Part shown: positions 32,553 through 38,458 of the stretch, in pieces
Layout: each line of letters starts with the position of its first letter
Numbering within the stretch: the stretch's first letter is position 1
Assembly (NCBI GenBank): GCA_945877855.1
Contig: CAMDWA010000024.1
Coordinates: forward strand, 1-38,458
Length of the DNA stretch: 38,458 nt
Source: Thermoflexus hugenholtzii JAD2
Lineage (GTDB): Bacteria > Chloroflexota > Anaerolineae > J036 > Brachytrichaceae
Reading direction: 5' to 3'
The notes under the pieces: model-generated
Database searches by the model: none
Seen by the model: the letters and a program-made list of their open reading frames with translations, nothing else
What the model was told of the DNA's origin: nothing
Position numbers and translations under genes: made by a program

Positions 32553-34889
32553 TTAAAGTGTCATCGCGTAGCTTTCGATGATGGGTTTGGCGCGGGCAGC
32601 AAAAGCCGCCACCGTCATCGATTTAAGATCTTCGCCGGTGCGTAAGCGCACCGCCACCGAATCTGCTGCCAATTCTTTATCGCCAATGACCAGCATATAA
32701 GGAATTTTGAGCATTTGAGCCTTGCGGATTTTGTTTTGCATACGGTCGTGCCCATTGTCAACCTTGGCGCGTAGCCCTTCGGCTTGTAACCGTTTGGCGA
32801 CTTGTTGCGCAAATTCAACATGGCGGTCGGCGATGGGAATGATCGTGGCTTGTTGCGGGGCCAGCCACAGCGGGAACGCGCCAGCGAAATGTTCGATCAA
32901 AAAGCCGATAAAACGCTCGTGCGTGCCCAAAGGGGCGCGATGCAAACATAGTGGCACTTTTTCAGCCCCATCTTTGTCGGTATATTTCAAATCAAAACGC
33001 TCTGGCACAGCAAAGTCTACTTGGTTGGTGGCCAAGGTAAATTCGCGCCCGATCACGCTCCAAATCTGCACATCGATCTTGGGGCCATAAAAGGCGGCTT
33101 CGTTTTCACGCTCGACAAATGGTACGTTGCCATTGATCATGGCGCGGCGCACCATTTCTTCGGTTTTTAGCCACATTTCTTGGTTATCTACATACTTTTT
33201 GCCCAGCCCCTCTTTGCTATGCAGGCTTAATCGCATCTGATAGGCATCGATACCGAAGATTTTAAAGTATTTTTGATACAAATCGATCACGCCCATAAAC
33301 TCGCTTTCAAATTGCTCTGGGGTGCAATAAATATGCGCGTCGTTCATTTGCATACTGCGCACCCGCATCAAGCCCTGCAATTCGCCCGATTGCTCATAGC
33401 GATAGCACGTGCCATATTCGGCGAAGCGCACTGGCAAATCGCGGTAGCTGTGTTGTTGGGCGGCAAACAATTTATGATGGAACGGGCAGTTCATCGGCTT
33501 CATGTAATAGGTGATACCGTCCATCACCATCGGCGGGAACATGCTTTCGGCGTAATAGGGCAAATGACCAGAGCGCAAAAACAATTGCTCTTTGGTGACA
33601 TGCGGCGTGCGCACACGGTCATAACCGGCATCCAATTCCATTTTCTTCGCCAAATCTTCGAGTTGTTCGATCAAAATACCGCCATTGGGCAACCACAAGG
33701 GCAAGCCCGGACCAACTTCATCATCGAAAATGAAAATTTCTTGCTCGGCCCCAATCTTGCGATGGTCACGCTTTTTGGCTTCTTCGATCAAACTCAAGTG
33801 CTGATCAAGTTCCTCTTTTTTCTCAAACGCCAACCCATAAATGCGTTGCAGCATCGCGTTTTTCTCATCGCCACGCCAATATGCGCCAGACGATTGTGAG
33901 ATTTTGAAGGCTTCGGAGTTAATCTCGCTCGTGCTCAGCACATGTGGGCCACGACACAAGTCGGTAAACGTATCTTGGGTATAGAGTGAAATGATCGTCG
34001 AAGCCGCTGCACCCTCGCCATTCTCGCCCATATCGTCTTCGCCCTTGGCTAGACCGTCAATCAATTCAAGCTTGAATGGGTTATTGTCAAACACCGCCCG
34101 CGCCTCGTCGGCGCTGACCTCGCGGCGCGTAAACACCACATTTTTGCGCACAATGTCGCGCATACGGCCTTCAATATTGGCCAAATCTTCTGACGTAAAT
34201 GGCTTGGGCACACCAAAGTCGTAATAAAAGCCATTATCAACTGGCGGACCGATGGTTGGCTTGGCATCGGGAAAAAATTCGAGCACAGCTTGCGCCATGA
34301 TGTGGGCTAACGAATGGCGGATTTTGTAGAGCTGGGCTGGCATGGTCTTGCCTTTGCCATACGCAATCACCTCATCCGACTTTGGATTTTGGATTTTGGG
34401 TTTTGCACTGGCTTCGCCCGATTGCGCGACCTTTTCGATGCGTGGGTTTACCACGCGTACATAATCGGCAGATTTGAGCACCATTGAGCAATCGAGACGG
34501 GCGGCATTGAAATAAATTTCGTCGTGCGCCAGCAAGGCTGGGTCAACTACCAGCGTTAATTGTTCGTTAAATGAAAATGGCAAGATCGTGCCGATGGGCG
34601 AGCCGCCCAGTTGTTCGGCGATTTCAGACGGAGCAAAGGTGGCATAATCGCCGCCGACCAAGGCTTTGACGGCGTTCATGTCGAGTTTAGCATCACCAGC
34701 GATGACGGCCAATACATATTTTTTGTCTTTTTTGCCAATTTTCACCATCACAATGATGCATTTGGCGGCCTGTGCCAGTGTATTGCCACGAAGTTGGCTG
34801 ACCACATCGGTGCGGCCTTCGGCTTCGTGTTGTATCAAGCGATATTGCGCTTGGTGTTGATCTAAATAAGCAATCAGTTTGTCGTACAT
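32553..34889 (-). CDS. thrS: Threonyl-tRNA synthetase with N-terminal YbaK-like deacylase domain
   Basis: Charges tRNA-Thr. Residues about 187-778 are a normal ThrRS: editing domain with HxxxH (H192, H196) and LCRGPH (C312, H316), catalytic core with the zinc Cys C468 (MKPMNCPFHHKLF), HRAPLGTHERF and the C-terminal anticodon-binding domain. The usual 60-aa TGS domain is missing. In its place residues 1-150 form a YbaK/ProX-type Cys-tRNA-deacylase-like domain (LIAYLDQHQAQYRLIQHEAEGRT, TLAQAAKCIIVMV with Lys43, GGSPIGTILPF). The linker at about 151-185 holds a heptamer tract (KPKIQNPKS). At 778 aa it is well over the usual 640. AGGAGA precedes the ATG, and a T-box leader controls it. Confidence 0.95.
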   Translation of the reverse strand: MYDKLIAYLDQHQAQYRLIQHEAEGRTDVVSQLRGNTLAQAAKCIIVMVKIGKKDKKYVLAVIAGDAKLDMNAVKALVGGDYATFAPSEIAEQLGGSPIGTILPFSFNEQLTLVVDPALLAHDEIYFNAARLDCSMVLKSADYVRVVNPRIEKVAQSGEASAKPKIQNPKSDEVIAYGKGKTMPAQLYKIRHSLAHIMAQAVLEFFPDAKPTIGPPVDNGFYYDFGVPKPFTSEDLANIEGRMRDIVRKNVVFTRREVSADEARAVFDNNPFKLELIDGLAKGEDDMGENGEGAAASTIISLYTQDTFTDLCRGPHVLSTSEINSEAFKISQSSGAYWRGDEKNAMLQRIYGLAFEKKEELDQHLSLIEEAKKRDHRKIGAEQEIFIFDDEVGPGLPLWLPNGGILIEQLEDLAKKMELDAGYDRVRTPHVTKEQLFLRSGHLPYYAESMFPPMVMDGITYYMKPMNCPFHHKLFAAQQHSYRDLPVRFAEYGTCYRYEQSGELQGLMRVRSMQMNDAHIYCTPEQFESEFMGVIDLYQKYFKIFGIDAYQMRLSLHSKEGLGKKYVDNQEMWLKTEEMVRRAMINGNVPFVERENEAAFYGPKIDVQIWSVIGREFTLATNQVDFAVPERFDLKYTDKDGAEKVPLCLHRAPLGTHERFIGFLIEHFAGAFPLWLAPQQATIIPIADRHVEFAQQVAKRLQAEGLRAKVDNGHDRMQNKIRKAQMLKIPYMLVIGDKELAADSVAVRLRTGEDLKSMTVAAFAARAKPIIESYAMTL
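34378..34410 (-). repeat. Heptamer tract inside thrS
   Basis: On the coding strand AAAACCC, AAAATCC, AAAATCC, AAAGTCG run in tandem, encoding KPKIQNPKS in the linker between the YbaK-like and editing domains. There is no inverted partner here. Confidence 0.7.
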
Positions 34890-34921
34890 TGTTGTCTCCT
34901 TTCGCGCCTAAAGCGCGAGAT

Positions 34922-35203
34922 CGAAAAATAAAAAACCGCTCACCCCGTGCAAGCAAGCTTGCACATTGGGGCGAGCGGTTTGTCTCGCGGTTCCACCCAA
35001 CTTTAGTTGCTAACTAAAACGTCAGCAACACTCATCACGCTATCACGGGCGTGCCCGTCGTGGCTTATGTTGTTTATCACAGCCTTCGCCATGCACTCAC
35101 GAGGGGTACATTGGCTTGGCTGTTTGCAATTCTTTCACCCATCACCGAATTTGCTCTCTGTCAACACCCTTAGGCCGATGCATGTCTCGATCAACGCTGT
35201 AGG
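34922..35203 (-). ncRNA. T-box leader riboswitch of thrS
   Basis: The T-box element GGGTGGAACCGCGAG is at 34998-34984; its UGGA bulge pairs with the NCCA end of uncharged tRNA. A 14-bp terminator stem (34968-34981 with 34933-34946) is followed by a T-run, and the 5' side of the terminator adjoins the antiterminator. Upstream, CATGCA/TGCATG can close Stem I, and an ACC (35107-35105) before its 3' arm is a plausible threonine specifier codon. Low charged tRNA-Thr would thus stabilise the antiterminator and raise thrS expression. Confidence 0.93.
34924..34981 (-). terminator. Rho-independent terminator of the thrS T-box
   Basis: Perfect stem AAACCGCTC(G/A)CCCC-type arms with one mismatch, a further paired GTGCAAGC inner part, then TTTTTTATTTTT on the minus strand. 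It is the expression platform of the T-box. Confidence 0.92.
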
Positions 35204-35208
35204 GTCGA

Positions 35209-35214
35209 ATTATA
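35209..35214 (-). promoter_or_regulatory. Probable -10 box of the thrS T-box transcript
   Basis: A consensus TATAAT lies on the minus strand just upstream of the T-box Stem I. No clear -35 is seen at the right spacing. Confidence 0.55.
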
Positions 35215-35307
35215 ACACTTATAGTCACTTTACCTTATAGATTTAGAAGTTAGGGATTGTATAAAACGCCACAATTGGCCTCAAATAAAGATTACAAAAA
35301 CACAAAA

Positions 35308-35754
35308 TTACATTGCCGCAAACCCATATTCGCTATATCGCGCAGATTGCTCAAACACAGCCTCAATCACTTGGCGCACAAATGGCACGGTGTTGGGGGG
35401 CAATTGCTTAGGCGACACCCAACGCATATCGTCGCACTTATGGGGTTCGCAATTGTGCGGCTCGCCCAGCCAATGCCGCACAAAAAAGTAATAATCACAA
35501 TATTCATGCACTGGGGTAGATTTGCGATGTTGCACATGTACAAATTCAAGATCATGGGGTGCAATTTCGACCCCAGCTTCTTCACGGGCTTCGCGCACTG
35601 CCGCCGCCGTCGCAGATTCGCCAGATTCGACATGCCCAGCAACCACACTGTAATTGCCATCTTCAAAACCCGTATTAAACCGACGGATGAGCAATAGCTG
35701 TGCATCGCGCACAAAAAACAAATAAACAGCCGAATAATGGGTAGGTGTTTTCAT
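35308..35754 (-). CDS. NUDIX hydrolase, dNTPase/MutT-like
   Basis: A 148-aa protein. The full NUDIX box is GHVESGESATAAAVREAREEAGVEI, with all catalytic Glu present. The start SAVYLFFVRDAQLLLIRRFNTGFEDGNYSVVAGHVE and the HEYCDYYFFVRHW strand look like MutT-type nucleoside-triphosphate hydrolases. The ATG overlaps the upstream stop as ATGA (35751-35754), so translation is coupled to the 97-aa gene. The 5'-most part of its gap to the T-box (35215-35307) holds a dispersed repeat like that at 14405. Confidence 0.9.
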   Translation of the reverse strand: MKTPTHYSAVYLFFVRDAQLLLIRRFNTGFEDGNYSVVAGHVESGESATAAAVREAREEAGVEIAPHDLEFVHVQHRKSTPVHEYCDYYFFVRHWLGEPHNCEPHKCDDMRWVSPKQLPPNTVPFVRQVIEAVFEQSARYSEYGFAAM

Positions 35755-36044
35755 AGCCAATAAGCCAATTCTGCCGCAATTTTTTCGAAGGTCTCGGGTA
35801 TCCAGTCGGCGTTGCGGTTGTCATGCACACTCAGCCATAGCCGATTGCTGGCAGGCCACAGTGTAATCTCGATCACCCCTACCCCACCTGATTGCTTAAA
35901 ATGCCAATGCACGCTGCCCGGGTATTGTTTTAGGGTATTTTTGAGCGATGACCACAAGCCTTCTTTTAAGCAAATGCGCTCAATCACTTGCTCGGCTTTA
36001 GTCCAATCGCTGACACTCAGGGTGTTAATCTCTCGTTCAAGCAT
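35751..36044 (-). CDS. Small hypothetical protein
   Basis: Not recognised. A 97-aa protein with several Trp residues (LWSSLKNTLKQYPGSVHWHFKQSG, LWLSVHDNRNADWIPETFEKIAAELAYWL); a small alpha-beta fold is likely. The start overlaps the VanZ gene by 8 nt and the end overlaps the NUDIX gene by 4, so it is a true operon member. Confidence 0.75.
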   Translation of the reverse strand: MLEREINTLSVSDWTKAEQVIERICLKEGLWSSLKNTLKQYPGSVHWHFKQSGGVGVIEITLWPASNRLWLSVHDNRNADWIPETFEKIAAELAYWL

Positions 36045-36450
36045 GACGTTCAGGCTTTAGTATAGCCATGCGGCGCAGCGTCATTTTAAGATCAAGCCAA
36101 CATGCCAACCCAATGCCCAGCCAATTACATGCCAAGTCTTTTAAATCAAACGACCTGACCGGCGACAATGCTTGTAATGACTCTTCGACGCAGGCGCAAG
36201 CCGCAACGATCAAACCGCCCAAGGGTAGTTGCCAGCGCCCCACCCGCACATAACGCCGATAGGTGGCGCGATGCGCAAGATAGCCGGCCATGCCATATAA
36301 CACAAAATGCCCAATCACATCATAAAGTGGCACTTGCGCCAAAACTGTAGGGATAAGCCGCAAATAAGCTGCCGTGGTAATGCCAAGCAACGTTAGGCTA
36401 TAAAACAACAACAGCCAACGCCATTTATAACGTAATAATAGTTTAGACAC
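36037..36450 (-). CDS. VanZ-like family membrane protein
   Basis: A 137-aa protein with four TM segments. DVIGHFVLYGMAGYLAHR and VEESLQALSPVRSFDLKDLACNWLGIGLACW are the VanZ-domain motifs, with a DxxxN pair in the last loop. The role is unknown outside teicoplanin resistance. A GTG at 36450 (VSKLLLRYKW) is the preferred start; the frame stays open to 36492. First gene of a three-gene overlapping operon. Confidence 0.85.
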   Translation of the reverse strand: MSKLLLRYKWRWLLLFYSLTLLGITTAAYLRLIPTVLAQVPLYDVIGHFVLYGMAGYLAHRATYRRYVRVGRWQLPLGGLIVAACACVEESLQALSPVRSFDLKDLACNWLGIGLACWLDLKMTLRRMAILKPERHA

Positions 36451-36598
36451 AATGTAAACATAACATATGCACCCATGTTTTGCCACACGCAAGCCATACG
36501 CAATGACACCGACATTTTAGGGATTAGGCATCAAATTTGATATGATTCATCGACAGAGAATTTTCTAAATTAAAATGTTATAAAGTTGAGGTGTGGTT

Positions 36599-36888
36599 AT
36601 GGGATTGACAATTACGTTGCCAGAAAATCTTGCAAAAGCGATTGCAAAAAATGCAAAACAGGCACATATGTCGCCGACACAATTTGCACTTAATTTGCTT
36701 GAAAAAGCGATAGATTCAGATAACGAATCATCTTCATTAAATGATGTCGTCGCACGAATCAAGTCTTTGCCAATCAACCCGCATAGGATGCGCCAATTGA
36801 TGCAGTGGCTTGGAATAAGGATTGGGTGATTATTGAAGAGGCGATAAAAGCATGCGATCTTAAAGATGATCTGCTTGAAGGGCGTTAA
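36599..36888 (+). pseudogene. VapB-like ribbon-helix-helix antitoxin, frameshifted
   Basis: The N-terminal half reads MGLTITLPENLAKAIAKNAKQAHMSPTQFALNLLEKAI...ARIKSLPINPH, a typical RHH antitoxin DNA-binding part. After about 36785 the frame leaves the family sequence and ends at 36829. The missing C-terminal part is found in another frame at 36787-36888 (DAPIDAVAWNKDWVIIEEAI...LLEGR, the toxin-binding end, normally ...DxxAWxxEW...AEGR). Comparison with family layout suggests a small deletion plus a frameshift. A Shine-Dalgarno (GAGGTG) precedes the start. The toxin gene follows 6 bp after the stop. Confidence 0.72.
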
Positions 36889-36894
36889 GTCTTA

Positions 36895-37254
36895 ATGACA
36901 AATTACCTGTTAGATACCAATCATCTATCTCCATTAGTCACTATTGGACATCCATTTCGGCAACGTTTTTTACAAAACATCAACCCATCTAATACATTGG
37001 CGATTCCATCCCCTGTTATTACAGAATGGCAACGACTGCGAAATCGATTTGCTTTTTATCACATTGATGATGTGATTGCTGAAGCAGCGGCACAACTTCA
37101 AATTTCATTGCGAAGACAAGGTCGACAATTAGGCACAATCGATGCCTTGATCGCAGCTTTAGCACTTGCCAATAATTTGGTGCTATTAACTACAGACCGT
37201 GATTTCGAAACAATTCCAGAACTGCTACGCGAGAATTGGCTAAATACCCCATAA
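36895..37254 (+). CDS. vapC: VapC-like PIN-domain toxin
   Basis: A 119-aa ribonuclease of the PIN fold. The acidic residues are all present: D7 (YLLDTNHLSP), E44 (ITEWQR), D83 (GTIDALIAALAL), and D101/D103 (TTDRDFETIP). It would cleave RNA, often tRNA or the ribosomal RNA loop in characterised relatives. Its antitoxin partner upstream is frameshifted. No Shine-Dalgarno is obvious; coupling to the antitoxin frame is likely. Confidence 0.88.
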   Translation: MTNYLLDTNHLSPLVTIGHPFRQRFLQNINPSNTLAIPSPVITEWQRLRNRFAFYHIDDVIAEAAAQLQISLRRQGRQLGTIDALIAALALANNLVLLTTDRDFETIPELLRENWLNTP

Positions 37255-37302
37255 AATTACCACCCTGATATTTTTTAAAATTTATTTGCACAGGAAAAAA
37301 TA

Positions 37303-38298
37303 ATGACAAACAAACCCAAAGTTTTTGTAACCCGAATCATCCCCGAAGAGGGCCTAAGCCTTGTGCGCGAGGCTTGCGATATGGAATTGTGGGAGCATGA
37401 ATTGCCCCCACCCCGCGAAGTGTTGCTCGAAAAGATTAAAGACAAGGTCGGGGTGCTTTCGCTGCTCACCGACAAGATCGATGCCGAATTGATGGATGCC
37501 AACCCACAAATTCGCGTGGTGTCAAATTTTGCCGTCGGTTTCGACAACATCGATATTAAAGCCGCCACCGCACGCGGGTTGCCCATTGGCAACACCCCGG
37601 GCGTGCTAACCGACACCACCGCCGACATTGCCTTTACCTTGTTAATGGCAACGGCACGGCGCATTTCTGAAAGCATTGACTATGTGCGGGCCGCCAAATG
37701 GAAAACATGGGGGCCGATGTTGTTGATGGGACAAGACATTCACAAAGCCACCCTCGGCATTATTGGCTTTGGGCGAATTGGGCAAGGCATGGCCAAACGT
37801 GCCAGCGGTTTTGACATGAAGGTGTTGTATCACGATGTCTATCGCCGCCAAGATTTAGAGCAAAGCATGGGGGTCACGTATGCCGATATCGATACCATTT
37901 TGGCCGAGGCCGATTTTGTCTCGATTCACACCGACCTAAACCCAAGCACACGCTATATGTTTAATGCGGCAGCCTTTGCCAAAATGAAGCGCACCGCCAT
38001 TCTCATCAATTCGGCACGTGGCCCAATTGTTGACCACATGGCGCTGTATGAGGCCTTGAAATCGGGCCAAATTTTAGGCGCAGGGTTAGATGTGACCGAC
38101 CCCGAACCCATTCCGGTTGATCATCCACTGGTCTCCTTGCCCAATTGTTTGATCGTGCCACATATTGCCAGCGCCTCAGTCGCCACGCGCGGCAAGATGG
38201 CCTCGATGGCGGCCAACAACCTCATCGCTGGTGTGCGCGGCGAGCGCCTCCCCACCCCCGTCAACCCCAACGTCTACGACGGCGAAATTCGCAAATAA
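37303..38298 (+). CDS. D-2-hydroxyacid dehydrogenase, glyoxylate/hydroxypyruvate reductase-like
   Basis: A 331-aa NAD(P)H-dependent enzyme of the GyaR/GRHPR type that reduces glyoxylate or hydroxypyruvate. The nucleotide motif is LGIIGFGRIGQGMA. The catalytic Arg is in INSARGPIVD, Glu in DPEPIP and His in VPHIASAS. The N-terminal KVFVTRIIPEEGLSLV and NFAVGFDNIDIKAATARGLPIGNTPGVLTD fit glyoxylate reductase. AGGAA lies about 7 nt before the ATG. It is followed by a heptamer array. Confidence 0.92.
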   Translation: MTNKPKVFVTRIIPEEGLSLVREACDMELWEHELPPPREVLLEKIKDKVGVLSLLTDKIDAELMDANPQIRVVSNFAVGFDNIDIKAATARGLPIGNTPGVLTDTTADIAFTLLMATARRISESIDYVRAAKWKTWGPMLLMGQDIHKATLGIIGFGRIGQGMAKRASGFDMKVLYHDVYRRQDLEQSMGVTYADIDTILAEADFVSIHTDLNPSTRYMFNAAAFAKMKRTAILINSARGPIVDHMALYEALKSGQILGAGLDVTDPEPIPVDHPLVSLPNCLIVPHIASASVATRGKMASMAANNLIAGVRGERLPTPVNPNVYDGEIRK

Positions 38299-38302
38299 AC
38301 TT

Positions 38303-38396
38303 AAAAGTGAAAAGTGAAAAGTAGAAAGTGAAAAGTGAAAAGTAGAAAGTGAAAAGTAAAAGATACTAAGTTTTAATACTTTCTACTTTCTACTTC
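38303..38396. repeat. Heptamer hairpin, word AAAAGTG/GAAAGTA
   Basis: About eight 7-mers (AAAAGTG, AAAAGTA, GAAAGTG) are followed by an inverse set (CTTTCTACTTTCTACTT) at 38378-38395. It lies directly after the dehydrogenase stop and may end its transcript. Confidence 0.9.
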
Positions 38397-38458
38397 AGTA
38401 GTTTAGGCTAAAAAAAATTTAACAAAACGACCCCAGTAAGTGGCAAATAAAGCCCACT

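Noticed and set aside
33273..33899. 208-aa plus-strand open frame inside thrS
   Set aside because: Antisense shadow of the strongly conserved ThrRS coding sequence, His-rich composition and no known domain.
36037..36450. Glycopeptide-resistance gene vanZ
   Set aside because: VanZ-like domains are widespread; no other van gene is near, so only the family name is warranted.

Overview
Organism and base composition. No rRNA or tRNA gene is visible, so the assignment is indirect. The window most resembles a chromosome segment of a Chloroflexota bacterium (Anaerolineae/Caldilineae-like). Pointers are the HMG-CoA synthase / thiolase-like / DUF35 trio usually seen in Archaea and Chloroflexota, an orphan TAXI-type TRAP receptor, a type-2 argC, a T-box-controlled thrS and a mosaic of short unrelated operons. 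Most genes have balanced to moderately GC-rich codon use. The exception is one giant gene at about 14.5-19.5 kb, which is conspicuously AT-rich and looks acquired.

Layout. 1-4.75 kb: partial argC, an OsmC peroxiredoxin and folC on the minus strand; then an Rv2061-like PPOX protein, an EamA transporter and a NUDIX hydrolase on the plus strand. 5.0-6.4 kb: a small membrane protein, a decayed MntA-type nucleotidyltransferase and a DUF423 protein. 6.5-11.3 kb (minus): a BcsL/FemAB-like acetyltransferase, peptide deformylase, a 731-aa cyclic-nucleotide-binding/PH-like membrane protein and a WecG/TagA glycosyltransferase. 11.4-14.0 kb (plus): three exported lipoprotein-type genes (CHRD-like, a Tat-type zinc deaminase, TAXI receptor). 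14.5-19.5 kb: a STAND-type P-loop NTPase with a very long helical middle and a C-terminal phospholipase-D-like domain, the best candidate here for an undescribed defence or conflict system. 19.5-20.7 kb: a GT4 glycosyltransferase. 21.0-26.7 kb: HMG-CoA synthase, a thiolase homologue lacking its catalytic Cys and His, a DUF35 protein, a sarcosine-oxidase-like flavoprotein and two SDR dehydrogenases. 26.8-31.6 kb: two small membrane proteins, an orphan hypothetical, an APH-family kinase, an LCAD-like acyl-CoA dehydrogenase and rhaM. 31.9-35.2 kb: tpx, and a ThrRS in which a YbaK-like deacylase domain replaces the TGS domain, under a T-box riboswitch. 35.3-38.3 kb: an overlapping VanZ / small protein / NUDIX operon, a VapBC-like pair with a broken antitoxin, and a D-2-hydroxyacid dehydrogenase.

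Repeats. Intergenic space is dominated by structured repeats of several kinds. (i) Hairpins built from degenerate tandem heptamers (one octamer), each locus using its own word; two similar tracts lie in frame inside wecG and thrS. (ii) Long perfect palindromes of unique sequence. (iii) A dispersed family with shared flanks and variable hairpin cores. (iv) MITE-like elements, one of 256 bp with perfect 14-bp terminal inverted repeats and an apparent 7-bp target duplication, inserted in a member of family iii. Several genes have a -10-like hexamer only 6-9 nt before the start codon and no Shine-Dalgarno sequence, which suggests leaderless transcription; others have clear Shine-Dalgarno sites.
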